64,000 nucleotides of DNA from Trichoplax sp. H2 (Eukaryota > Placozoa > Uniplacotomia > Trichoplacea), in the NCBI GenBank assembly GCA_003344405.1, contig NOWV01000099.1:210970-274969 (forward strand). Reading direction: 5' to 3'. Within the stretch, counting starts at the first letter, position 1, and each line of letters opens with the position of its first letter. Positions 53,701 to 64,000 of the stretch are shown here, piece by piece. The translations under genes and the position numbers were made by a program. The notes beneath the pieces were generated by a model. It searched no databases. It had not been told where the DNA came from and saw only the letters and a list, made by a program, of their open reading frames with translations.

Positions 53701-53934
53701 AATATCAACTAAGAGAAATTATCCATCACAGACATAAAAAATAGAGTTATTTAATACGATGCCCATTAAATATTAATTCAAAACGTAACGATGGCCATAA
53801 TAGGTAGAAATATTAACATATAAGTGACATGGTACAATCCAAATCAAAATATATTAAATACGAGTTAATTATGACTATATCAGTAGGCAGATTGTGAATG
53901 AAATAAGGATTTATACAACTGCCCATATGTCCGA
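50765..53934. other. Spacer between dioxygenase A and the JmjC gene
   Basis: About 3.2 kb, AT-rich, containing the A promoter and the JmjC 3' UTR. No exon or clear repeat. Frames at 50790-50999 and 52032-52277 (-) look like chance. Confidence 0.5.
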
Positions 53935-56900
53935 TTATAATTCATCACGATCCCTTCGTGGGTCTTCGTAATCTTCGTCGGCTTCATCATCGCCATTTTG
54001 GCCTCGATAGCCTTCCTCCTCTTCGTTCTCTGATTCGTCATATCCTCGAGGCCGTTCGCCTTCCTGGCCAATATCTTCTTCCGATTCCTCATCTATAAAC
54101 TCGTCATAACCATTATCACCTCCATCTCTACCTTGGAGATAATCTTTATCCGTGACTTCTACCATATCGTCAACCCTATCAGTATCGAATAACTTGAGCA
54201 ATTTTTCTAAGTTTTCTTTGAGTTCTTTTTTGGTGATAACACCATCATTATCACCATCTAGTACTGCCATGTTCTAATATTTAGTAAAATAATAACACGC
54301 CATGTTATTAGTGTAAATTTTGAAATACAGACTTTTTTCGCCAAGATGATGAATAACAGTAACTGTAAAATTATCGAAAGAGTGTGCGTCTTAATAAAAA
54401 TACTACAGATTAAACTAACTTACCTTTTCACCGAACGGGACAGAACCTCTTACTTTCTATTAATATAAATAATACGTACAACCGTTATGATTGTAAACAG
54501 AGTATAAACATTTGTATTAATCAGATTAAAGGTTTTTAGTGTATAAATCTAAATTGAGATAGAGCTCAATAGTACCAGATAATTTTTCATAAATAGTTCC
54601 TTGTCTAATCCTCCGGTTTTTTTATCGATTGATTTCTTAATTACTCCCCTAAACGAAAGTTAATATTACTGATGAATTAAATGTAGTAAAGATTGAGAAT
54701 AACATTACGAAATATTTACTTTATAAGCCTTCTATCCATATTATAGTATTCAAAATCTTCTCTATTTGCAAAATCTGGATCAAGGAATGAGGTGAGGTAA
54801 GTCCAATTTTTGAATGATAGCTCCTTAACATCTTTTGACGTGATATAATCCTTGTTTTTAACATCAAAAAACTCTTCAAACTGGAAATAAGGAAAAAAGA
54901 CATATCAACGATTAGATCTACACTTGATATAGTGCCTTCTTTTAGCTAGTGCTAGTCCATCAGATTCCCGTATTAAAATAAAATTTTCATATCTATTTTC
55001 TGGATCATGGACTTAAAACAGATAAATAAATTATTTATTACTGCTACAACATTTGTTTAATCCTTACAGCTCTTATTTGGATTTTCATACGTCCTGGATT
55101 ATCTTCCATGATTAGTCCACGCTGATATTTTAAAATTAACAGAAGAATATAAAATTACATGATTGTATTAGCAGTATTCAGTTAGGAGAAGAAAACATGC
55201 CGATTACAAATTGCTATTAATAGATGTTGGGTCTTACTTTTCTAATGTGTTTAATAAAGTTTTTAGCTTTAACTTTCTTATCTCCTCGAAACGTCCGGAT
55301 AAATCCATCCCTAACATAGAATAAAGAATCCGATTTTTACTTTGGAAAACAAAACTTTGTCTCTTACTTTCAACATTTCATGTACCGTTTTCAGATTCAC
55401 TTTAAGCACAGTACTAATTATAAAGTGAAGATTTATTGCTCTACAATTTGTAATACAGAAGATTTCACTAGCCTACCTGATACCCCAAGGACTTGGATTG
55501 CCCATGGTCATGGAACCAAAACCAGGATAATTCCATACGATTTTGGAAGCATCCAATATTTTATAGTCACGATTTCCATTACATCCAGTATTGTCAAATT
55601 TGGGCAAATAAATAAGATTGTAGTCGAGTAACAATGAGTACGCTAAATTTTTCGGTCCAGTTGAACGAACTTGATGTAAGTAACCTATCATAAATTATCA
55701 TTTAAATGATAGTAGAATAGGCAATAATAAGTCATGATAGTCGCCGACGAGATGAGATAATTTCGATTGACTAGGATTGAGACTGACAACGTGAAGTATA
55801 ACAACTAATGGAAAAACTACTACAAATGCTATAAAAATTTAAGGTAAACACTTATGGACGCTACTATGCCTTTAGCGATAGTTTAGCTTAATGTGGAACA
55901 GATCAATTATAAAAAAGACTTGTCTTTCTGTCTATTTGCTAATTAGCTAGCAGATAGAAAAGCGTGTAGATACCTGTTGGAATATACAAGCAGTCGCCTG
56001 GTGTAACATTTGCATACTGCCATGGTACTTTAGCAAAGTTTGGGTAACGTTCCATATTTACTTTATCGACGTTTAACATGGAGAAACCTCCAATTTCAGA
56101 TTCAGGTTCTTTAGCCATAGGTACATTTTTGATGTGTTTATCACTGATCATGATCCAATCCTTAGTGCCATTAACGAGGCAATTTAAGGTGTTTACTAGA
56201 AAACGTAACCATAGTATAGCTTTAAAATGGATTGTACTATAATAGAAGTAACACCAACTCGTTTATGCCTGAAAATTGATGAGAATCTAAAAATGATACC
56301 AATCTCAGTGAAACTGTACAATAATATTGAACTGAATGTAGTCAAATTGATATTAGAAAGAATGTCTAAGTTCCTTGGTAATGCTATATATATATACGGA
56401 TAGCTGACTGCAATGGCATAAAAAGTTCAATCGTTCTATGAAATATCGTGCTGTACGGTACTTGAAAGTTGAAGGTAATAAAGGAAGTATACAAGCTTTA
56501 AAATGCTAAATAACATCTGCTATCAATTAAAGATTAAGGACAGTTCTATAAAATGACTACTATTTGATAGATATACCACTCAATGGGAAGAAATCGAAAA
56601 AAAGATATAGCATAATGAATTGAAAAAGTCAAGGGAAAGCTAGCGATAGTTGTTATAGCTAGACTTACAAGCATCTTTGTGCAATAAGCTACTTGTACCA
56701 CCATTGCTAACCCATAAATTGGCTTCCATAATTCGATTAGTAAATGAACCGCAAGTTAGATATGGCGGAACCATAACATCTTTGGCCATGGGATCGGGCA
56801 ACTGAGAAACGACATAGACATCTCGGGCTTTATACGTATTTAGAAAGTGCCTGATAGAGTCACGTCCTAGCCCAACATCACCAACAGGTACGACTTTTTT

Positions 56901-57227
56901 TTCTAATTTCGATTCTAACTTGACCTGTAAATCGCCAAAATTTTCCAATAAATATTCATCAGTCCATTTGGCAATGGCAGGAGATAGTTTAGCAGCACCA
57001 CGAAAGAGCGCTGGCCTTTTCGCTTTAACATATTTATTAAAAAAATCAGTCGCAGATGGAAGTTCATTAGCTTCATAAGTATCAACATGGCCATCGCTAT
57101 CACGATGATAGCCTAAAGGCTGCATATGACCACGAATAGTTTTCTTCCCATGACAAGGAACTGGACTAATGATTGCCAAGGCGGCAATCCAAGCACCAAC
57201 TATTAAAAATCTATAGCTTATCGACAT
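53935..57227 (-). CDS. ER-lumenal JmjC dioxygenase with EF-hands and RDEL tail, 8 exons, 546 aa
   Basis: Exons in transcript order: 56669-57227, 55974-56195, 55477-55684, 55238-55310, 55068-55121, 54720-54880, 54424-54448, 53935-54273. Phase closes throughout. A signal peptide (RFLIVGAWIAALAII) is followed by a cupin/JmjC domain with HKD (H183, D185), LNCLVNGTKDWIMI, PGDCLYIPTG and distal H264 (HQVRSTG), a complete Fe(II) triad. Then come a degenerate EF-hand (DVKNKDYITSKD) and a canonical one (DGDNDGVITKKE, 440-451), an acidic region with G-x-y words (GQEGERPRGY, GYRGQNGD), and the C-terminus RDEL, a KDEL-type retrieval signal. The first ATG of the frame is 57227. JmjC relatives of the JMJD7/JMJD8/HSPBAP1 type hydroxylate protein side chains. 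I do not know an EF-hand/RDEL version in vertebrates. A possible extra exon near 54950-55015 breaks phase and was left out. Confidence 0.85.
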
Positions 57228-59251
57228 TATGTTGATTCTATTCAATATCCGTCGCCAATCTCTCACTCTTTATTTTTCTTTTAATCTCTGACTCACTAAG
57301 TAGTAAGTAAAGATTAAAAAAATGACTCTAGTAGAATCCTACCGATAGCTATACACTAACTCCCTATGACAATAGTTGAATTTTAGTCCAATAAAAAATA
57401 AACAGGTATAACGCACAATAATAGCCAGATTAATCATTTTTGCAGTCCATCTCTACCACCTATTGAATGAATTTGATGCCTTTGTTATTTTTCGACCTTT
57501 GTTGCCAAATTTATTAATTGAATAATAGAAATGCAAATCAATTTGAATTCAATTAAGGAACAAGCCATCGAACGTATTTGGTTTATATTTGTCTATCTAA
57601 AATAGATATAGGCGGTATCCTACATCAATATGAAATATGATTTATAGACATTGTCGCAATTTAGAATTGAGCCATACTATTCTTATTCATGGCTTTTCGT
57701 TACCTAGGGGCGTGATTGATTAATAGACGCGTAAGAATTAATCTTTACGTATATGAGGTTCATTAAATTCTGTCAGCGTTTTCAATGAGTGGTAGGATTG
57801 TCCCTTCTATACTCGATTGATATCGGTTGGATTCTAAGGATACTATGGAAATGATAGACGGAGGCTATCGTTGTTCTTTCTCATTTAACATAGAAATAAA
57901 TGAATGGAATGATACTATTATTATAGCTTGCTCAATACGTAAGAAATCAATTTTTTCTATATCCATTTGAGTTTGGTTGCTTCAATTCTCGAGCAGTTTC
58001 GATGAGAGACGAACTGCTTCATTCAGTTATGTTGGTGGTTTCTACGAGTGATCTGATTACCCCCTTCTAGACTTGATTGATTAAATAATTATTACTGTAT
58101 CGGTTAAAGTTTATTATTTTACTATAGAAATGAGAATCACAGGCTATTACTCCTCTACTTCATTCCAATTTTAACACACAAGTTCATAAATAAAACTAAC
58201 GCCATTAACAGGTTGCAGTTGAACGTCAACATCGAAAATTTCTTAAGTTTCCGTCTATGTTGATTTAATCAAGCAGACGACATTTCTTGTTTGAATACGA
58301 CTGTTGTGAACTATCATAACTTAATTAATAGTAATGTAAATAGACTGTCGCGATCAATGATTGCTTTGAAGAGTTTAATAAGTAACGTATTACATCTTTG
58401 CCAATAAACAAAGTTTTAGACGTGTATTAATGTCTTGTCGTTATTAACTAATGGGAGTGACTATAAACCGTAAATTAGTTTGTGATAGCGAAAAATAATT
58501 TTAGTACACAGTTTCGATACTGTAATTATTCGTTTCGTTGTGTATTTTTTCATCAGTTCCGCTTCCGTGGATACCTTCGAAAGAATATTAACCGATACTA
58601 TAGTAGAGCTTAAAAGTTTCTGTCCTTCCTATTTTTTTAGATCAAATAGGTAATTATATCCTTAATAATCCTGATCGATAAAATAAGATAAAATCTGAAC
58701 GAAATTGATTTCATCACTTCCTGAATTATTTCTTGGTAGTTGGATCTATGACAGATCGGATTGTAAACGCTTGCCCGTATTTTTTAGATGAGTTAAGTCG
58801 ATAACTCTAAGATATGCTATCAGGATTAATTTACTTTCGATAAATAATATGGTGGCATTGAGATTATGTTAACACGCAAAAACTTTTGTGGTAGAAACAA
58901 CTGAACGAGGATACCGAATAGTTCAGTTCATATTAGATGTGAATTTAAGGAGAGAGACTAGATCTGACCAATAATAGATTAAAATAGATTTGTTTTGGAA
59001 TCAGCTATCGGTATGGTGGAAATATACATTCATAATTTCAGCTTTGTAGATTTCATTCAATGAATAACCTTTTATTATCTTCCTTATTTGATTTCTAGAT
59101 GTACACAAGTAAAACAGATCTTATAACGTACGGTAGTTGGTAATGTATTACTCTATTTATGAAATTTTAAAGATATCAGAGTTATCTTAGGCAAACCATT
59201 GGCGACTGCAGGATTAACGTTTGCTAACGTTAAACTATCCACTAACATTCG
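57228..59251. other. Spacer between the JmjC gene and dioxygenase B
   Basis: No gene seen. A loosely repeated segment of about 250 bp occurs (ctttctatactcgattgat, atagaaat, aggctat near 57800-57900, compared with ttctagacttgattgat, atagaaat, aggctat near 58065-58150). Confidence 0.45.
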
Positions 59252-61276
59252 CTATAGATATTTACTTAAAGTTCCTGGTAGTTTTTGTAATAAGTTATTT
59301 ATTTGACGCTCAAAATCATTTTGGATTTTAGCCATGGCTTTGTCATTGGATCTAACTCTATCTATGCTGTCGATTAGTTCTTGACGTTTCTTGGCAGCTA
59401 CTTTATTGGACGTTTTTTCTATTTCTTTATGAGGATTGCGATATTGTTCCAATTCGCGTTCTAGAATAGTTTAGAAAAATGCTTTACTATTTTTTCAACA
59501 TGATTGCAAGCTAAACATCTTCATATAAGTAAAATGGGTTGAATAATGAATTTATTAAATAAAAGTTAGATTGAAATAAAGGATAACCCTTAGTTTAAAT
59601 TTACCATATTCTGGATCTTGCATGGGTTGATTTTCAAAATTTTCATTATCATCTTCAGACCAGTCCTGATTGCCCTTTACATTTCGTCGACTGGGCTCAT
59701 CATCTTCTTCTTCTTCTTTCTCTTTCGACTTTGAAGCAGAAGCAGAACCGACAATAGATCGAAATGCGATTCTCTCAGTTCTTTCTTCACCCATTTTATA
59801 ACCAATCTTGATTGCACTGCTAACTTGTTCAACATTTGCAGCATAGGTAGAAAAGTCTTCTGTTACTCGATTTACTCTTGCTTGAGCTTCATCTTCTGCC
59901 ATCTTAACAGCAAACGAGTATCGTATGCCATTATAGCCATTCGCTGGTGGTCTAGCTGAGTGATAAATCATTCCCTGAAATATAACACTTCGGCCATAGC
60001 GAGGTCTTACTTCAGTAATATATTCATTATCATTGCCTTTTCGTTCAAAGAAAGCGGTTTCTCCACCTGATTGTGCTGTCCAATTAGGATTTAGATAGGT
60101 TACCATCGTCCATTGATCAGCGACTTGAGCGCAATCATCATGCAAGCGAGTTTTATCGCTAGTTTGGACTAAATTGCAGGAAACATCATAGGGAAAATAG
60201 GTAGTGCGATTGCCAACATGCTTCGCTACTTGTTGATGGATATCCCATAGATGACTATCGATAAAATCTTGTAATGAGAATGTTGCGACCCAAGAAACGC
60301 CATCACTGCCTTCATCAAATCGATCAGTAAAGACGTAGCGTTTATACTTTACAATTTTTCGTAATTTTTCTAAGTCGTTTTCGTTGAATAAATTATCTAA
60401 AACAAAGATCTTTCTACCATGAGGTCCAACATAGCGTTTAGTAATATACTTTTCTACATCGATGACATTAGAAGTTGAGGTAGTTAACTTGCTCAATGTA
60501 GTTTTGCGGCCAACAATTCTATTTTGTGATCTCAACTTCCAATGTTGAACAGCATTCTTGACTTTTTTAACTGATTTAGTCAGCTTAATTTGTAACGTTT
60601 TCATAGCTACGCCATTATCGATCGCTGGAGGTTTATAGAGATGTTCAATGGAAGAATCAAACATGATCATTCTATGCATGAGTGGATGGACAGCACCAAC
60701 AATTTCTTTATTATCATCATAAAATAAAATATCGCCATAATCATTTTTTTTCCAACTGCCAATTAGATAGAGTATGGCACTGATATCACCTTCACTATCG
60801 GGGGCATCAATAGTACTCTTAGGGATATCGATTCTTCGAATTAATTTAGCAGTCGCATCATAGATGTGATAGCCATCGCCATCTTGCTGTTCTTTAAAAT
60901 GGTTGACAGCTCGGATAATTTTTTTCCCGAAACGTGTCTTTTCGATAAATTCTGGATTTAGAAAAGTTTTCCACATGATATGATCTGGGCTTTCTTCACC
61001 AAAATGGCTACCATTACTGTAATCTTCTAACGTATGTTCCCATTGGCCATAAATAGACAAATAATTTCTAATGAGAAAAACACTTGATGAAAGTAGAAAA
61101 TTATTGTAAACAGAAATTTTTCGATGATCACTTGTGTAGAACGATTTGATTCGATTTTGATCGAAATTATCATCATTTAGGGCATTTTTCTTTGATTGAG
61201 TTGATTGTTTAGCCCAGCATACAGCCAGAATAAGGCAGGTAACCCATAGGATTAGGTTTGAACATAAATTAGCCAT
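59252..61276 (-). CDS. Secreted/ER tandem 2OG-Fe(II) dioxygenase, paralogue B, 626 aa
   Basis: Exons 59605-61276 and 59252-59460, the same two-exon plan as paralogue A with the same intron phase. Signal peptide core LILWVTCLILAVCW. The C-terminal catalytic domain has HDD (H379, D381), distal H439 (IYHSARPP), R452 (IRYSFAVK), LNPNW, GGETAF and VRPRYGRSVIF. The N-terminal domain again lacks the ligands (STIDA where A has STDA; EHLYKPP) while keeping WKKNDYGDILFYD. An acidic, lysine-rich linker replaces the collagen-like segment of A, and exon 2 gives a coiled tail (KTSNKVAAKKRQ, SIDRVRSNDKAMAKIQ). Neither A nor B ends in a KDEL-type signal, so they may be secreted or retained through a partner. 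Substrate unknown. Confidence 0.88.
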
Positions 61277-62334
61277 TTTGTAGCAATTCTGAACGATTGA
61301 AAGAGAAGGAATGTTAATCGTCAGATAAATATCACTTTTACTACTTCAATCAAGAATCTACTGATGTTGCGTAAGATCGAAGAGCCTAAAGTAAATGTAT
61401 ATATATAATCATCAACTACTCTTGTGATTAAGGAATCAGGTAGAGTTAGTCATTTACACTTTGGAATTACTACTAGGAAACTACTACTCTAGTTTCCAGC
61501 CAGAGAATTCTTCTTTTAGCTTTCTATCACACAGGCTAACTGGATCACCGATGCTGCTTTAGTTTTATTCCAAATAATATATTAACACACAATTGCTGTT
61601 ACACCTTCAACAACTGTAAATAACAGTTGATTAACAAGCTATGGTAAGAATATATAGTCGCGATCATAATTCATGTAGGTAGAAGCTTTCATTCTTATTC
61701 ATTTTGTAATAGATTATATTTTATAGCTTTACATCATATACAATATAATCTTTTCACAATGAAAACAGAATGAGAACTATAGATCTAATTCAATCAGCAT
61801 TAAGAATTCCATGACGCTGATTAGCAGTAAATAAAAGGAAAGCATTCATTATTATTCAATATTCTGTTTATGATTTATTGAAATGCTAATATTACCAACT
61901 TGGTCGGTATGGTTTAAGCTTGTAAAATAGTCATCTTGTTAATTGAGTTAAAATCAGTTATACCGTAGAATTGAAACGAATCAATAAAAAAAAGTATTAC
62001 TATATACATATATCGTTATTGTAGTGTATTTGGATTGTACTTTAACTGTAATCTACTCTTAAATATAAATATTTTGTATTGTTATTAAATACAGACACAT
62101 TTACAGTCTGTTCGCTCTACATTCAAATATGGCTTACTACATTTAGTTATTACAGTCCTCGCTATCTTCTACAATCATCTGCTATTCTATAACCTGTTAT
62201 GGTATATGTTGTATCTAATTCTACAATCATGTTCTCTGCATGTATTCTAATGCCATAGCTATAAATACCGATAAAGATATTGGTTGGCTATCGCAAGTAG
62301 CGCAGTAGCTACCTAAAAATTATACTATAATCGC
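61277..62334. other. Spacer between dioxygenase B and copy C
   Basis: AT-rich, about 1 kb, with the B promoter expected just above 61276. No gene or repeat recognised. Confidence 0.5.
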
Positions 62335-64000
62335 CTATAAGATTTTAGTAATAGTCTTGCTATGGTTTATGTGCATATGATTCTTACGCTTTTCAACTTC
62401 CATTTGTAATTTGGCCATAACTTTTACGTCATTTCTAGCTGTATCAATAGCTTAAATCTAGTGCTTACGTTCTTTTCGCCTTCTTTATTATTCACAGGAG
62501 ATAATTCACGATGGGCATTTTGGAAGTTCTGAAGTAGCCTTTCATTCTCCGCTAATTTAGGAGATATTAGCATAAATCGATTAACCGCATTGAAAAATTT
62601 TACTGTAATTTGACACGGAGATTAGCTACAGCTAAAATATAAAAGAGCTTTGATTCTCTACTAATTATTCGGATTATTAGTACGCACCAATTAGCTATAT
62701 TGAAAATTTTTTATCATAATTAGATATCCAGTTAAACTACTATTCATCCTATGGTATATGATACTAAAGTAGAATAGTTATAATGTTATCCTTCCAGTAC
62801 AATATTACTAAAATTTATTGACATTGCCTCTTTTCTCCTCTTGTATTGCTTTCATGTATTCTTCTTTACTTAGCTCTTCATGATTCTCTTCTTGTCCTTG
62901 ATCTTCTTGATTTTCTTGATTTTCTTGCGATTGCTTATTTTCATCATCCTTCTCCTCTCCTGCATCTTCGCCCAATATCATAGATTGAATCATCTTCTCA
63001 GATCTTTTGTTGCCGATCCCATTTATTGCGTCTGTTAGTGATTTTCTTCCATCAAATTTCAATGCGTAGTTCATAAAATCTTCTGATAGTCGATTTAGTC
63101 TAGCTTGTGCACAAGCGCATCTTCTGCCATCTTAACCGAAAAGGTATATCTTATACCATCGAAATCATTAGAAGGTGGCCTTGCCGAATGAAATATTGTA
63201 CCTTGGGAAAGAGCACTCCGCCCATAATGTGATCGTACCTCTGTAATATAGTTATTATCATCATCAGCACTCTCAAAGTACGCAGTTTCTTCACCCATTT
63301 GAGCAGTCCAATTGGGATTTAAATAAGTTACCATCGTCCATTGATCAGTAATCGATAAATAATCGCTATGCAATCGTCTATTAACGTTATTTCGAATCAT
63401 ATTACATGCGATATCATAAGGGAAATAAGTATCACGACTACCGACATGATTAACCACCTGCTGATGAATTTTCCATAAATTGCTATTTACAAAATCTTGT
63501 ACAGAGAAAATAGCCATCCATGATACACCGTCACTGCCGTCGTCATGAATATATGTGTAGAATTATTCCTTGTATTTCACAAGTTTACGTAATCCTTCCA
63601 GTTCTTCAGGAGTAAATAAGTTGTCTAATACATAGATTTTTACCATTCTCGCTAACATATCGTCGTGTAATATATTTCTCTACATTGAGTACTCGATTTG
63701 CCGATACGGGTGCAATATCATTTAACTTTGTGTTACGAATATTTCTTCGATATTCAAATTTTTTCTTATAATATTCGATACCGTTTCGTAACTTTTCACT
63801 TGATTTAGTTAATTTAATATGGATTGTTTTGAGAGGATCGTAACGATCTATTGCTGGAGGCTTATAAAGATGCTCGATTGACGAATCGAACATAACCATT
63901 CTAAAGGCAAGAGGATGGACAGCACTGACAATTTCGTTATTATCGTCATAGAATACAATATCGCCGTAATCATTCTTTTTCCATTTGCCTGTTAAATAGA
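62335..64000 (-). pseudogene. Third dioxygenase paralogue (C), decayed, runs off the window
   Basis: Collinear with B from the WKKNDYGDI region of the inactive domain (end of window) through the catalytic domain (FPYDIACNMI, HSD, IFHSARPP, IRYTFSVK), an acidic E/Q/N linker and the terminal exon. Several lesions break it: a frameshift in an A-run near 63637-63645 (after RRYVSENGK), a TAA at 63563-63565 where B has a Tyr codon, a frameshift near 63105-63116 after SVKMAEDA, and in the terminal exon (62335-62551) a frame change with two stops at 62452-62460. GGET has also become GEET. Iron ligands survive in the sequence, so decay may be recent. Some lesions could be base-call errors, but not plausibly all. 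Confidence 0.85.

Noticed and set aside
54950-55015. Candidate extra exon of the JmjC gene (VHDPENRYENFILIRESDG)
   Set aside because: Its only acceptor gives phase 1 while the flanking exons need phase 0, and skipping it joins exons 5 and 6 in frame.
57227-57266. Longer N-terminus of the JmjC protein
   Set aside because: The upstream codon is GTG, and the ATG at 57227 starts directly before the signal peptide core.
1-64000. tRNA genes
   Set aside because: I looked for GGTTCRANYCC-type B boxes on both strands and found none with a matching cloverleaf; a covariance search would be needed to exclude divergent ones.

Overview
The window is animal nuclear DNA: AT-rich, with genes split by many short GT-AG introns and long gene-poor AT-rich spacers. 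Exon-by-exon translation gives orthologues of animal genes (GOLIM4, YEATS4, NDUFB9, EXOSC10, SLC9B). Compact introns, retained ancestral exon structure and the base composition suggest an early-branching animal. A placozoan (Trichoplax/Hoilungia type) is my best guess, by inference only. I see no bacterial, viral or transposon gene.

Layout. 240-5678 (+): GOLIM4-like Golgi membrane protein, 16 exons. 7775-9894 (-): YEATS4/GAS41 chromatin reader, 7 exons. 9895-23166: 13 kb without recognisable genes, filled with several unrelated families of decayed tandem repeats. 23167-24249 (+): intronless class A-like GPCR. 25887-26231 (-): complex I LYR subunit NDUFB9. 26395-27170: minisatellite in the shared upstream region of NDUFB9 and EXOSC10. 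27920-33846 (+): nuclear exosome RNase EXOSC10/Rrp6, 24 exons. 34970-41599 (-): SLC9B/NHA Na+/H+ antiporter with a polyhistidine tail. Its last exon is present twice around a 20-N gap, most likely an assembly artefact. 41600-48552: spacer with a dense GTACAGTAC palindromic array and a recent direct duplication of about 300 bp.

48553-64000 (-): a same-strand cluster of secretory-pathway Fe(II)/2-oxoglutarate dioxygenases. It holds two intact paralogues with a degenerate plus an intact prolyl-4-hydroxylase-like domain (A, 48553-50764; B, 59252-61276) and a decayed third copy running off the window (C, 62335-64000). Between A and B lies a JmjC dioxygenase with EF-hands and a C-terminal RDEL (53935-57227). 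Paralogue A and the JmjC protein share acidic segments with collagen-like G-x-y triplets. This cluster is the best candidate here for an undescribed system: a lineage-specific ER hydroxylation module pairing two unrelated dioxygenase folds. Substrate and function are inference.

All exon models were joined by hand. Reading phase closes across every listed junction and total lengths are multiples of three, which strongly supports the models, but transcripts have not been seen.
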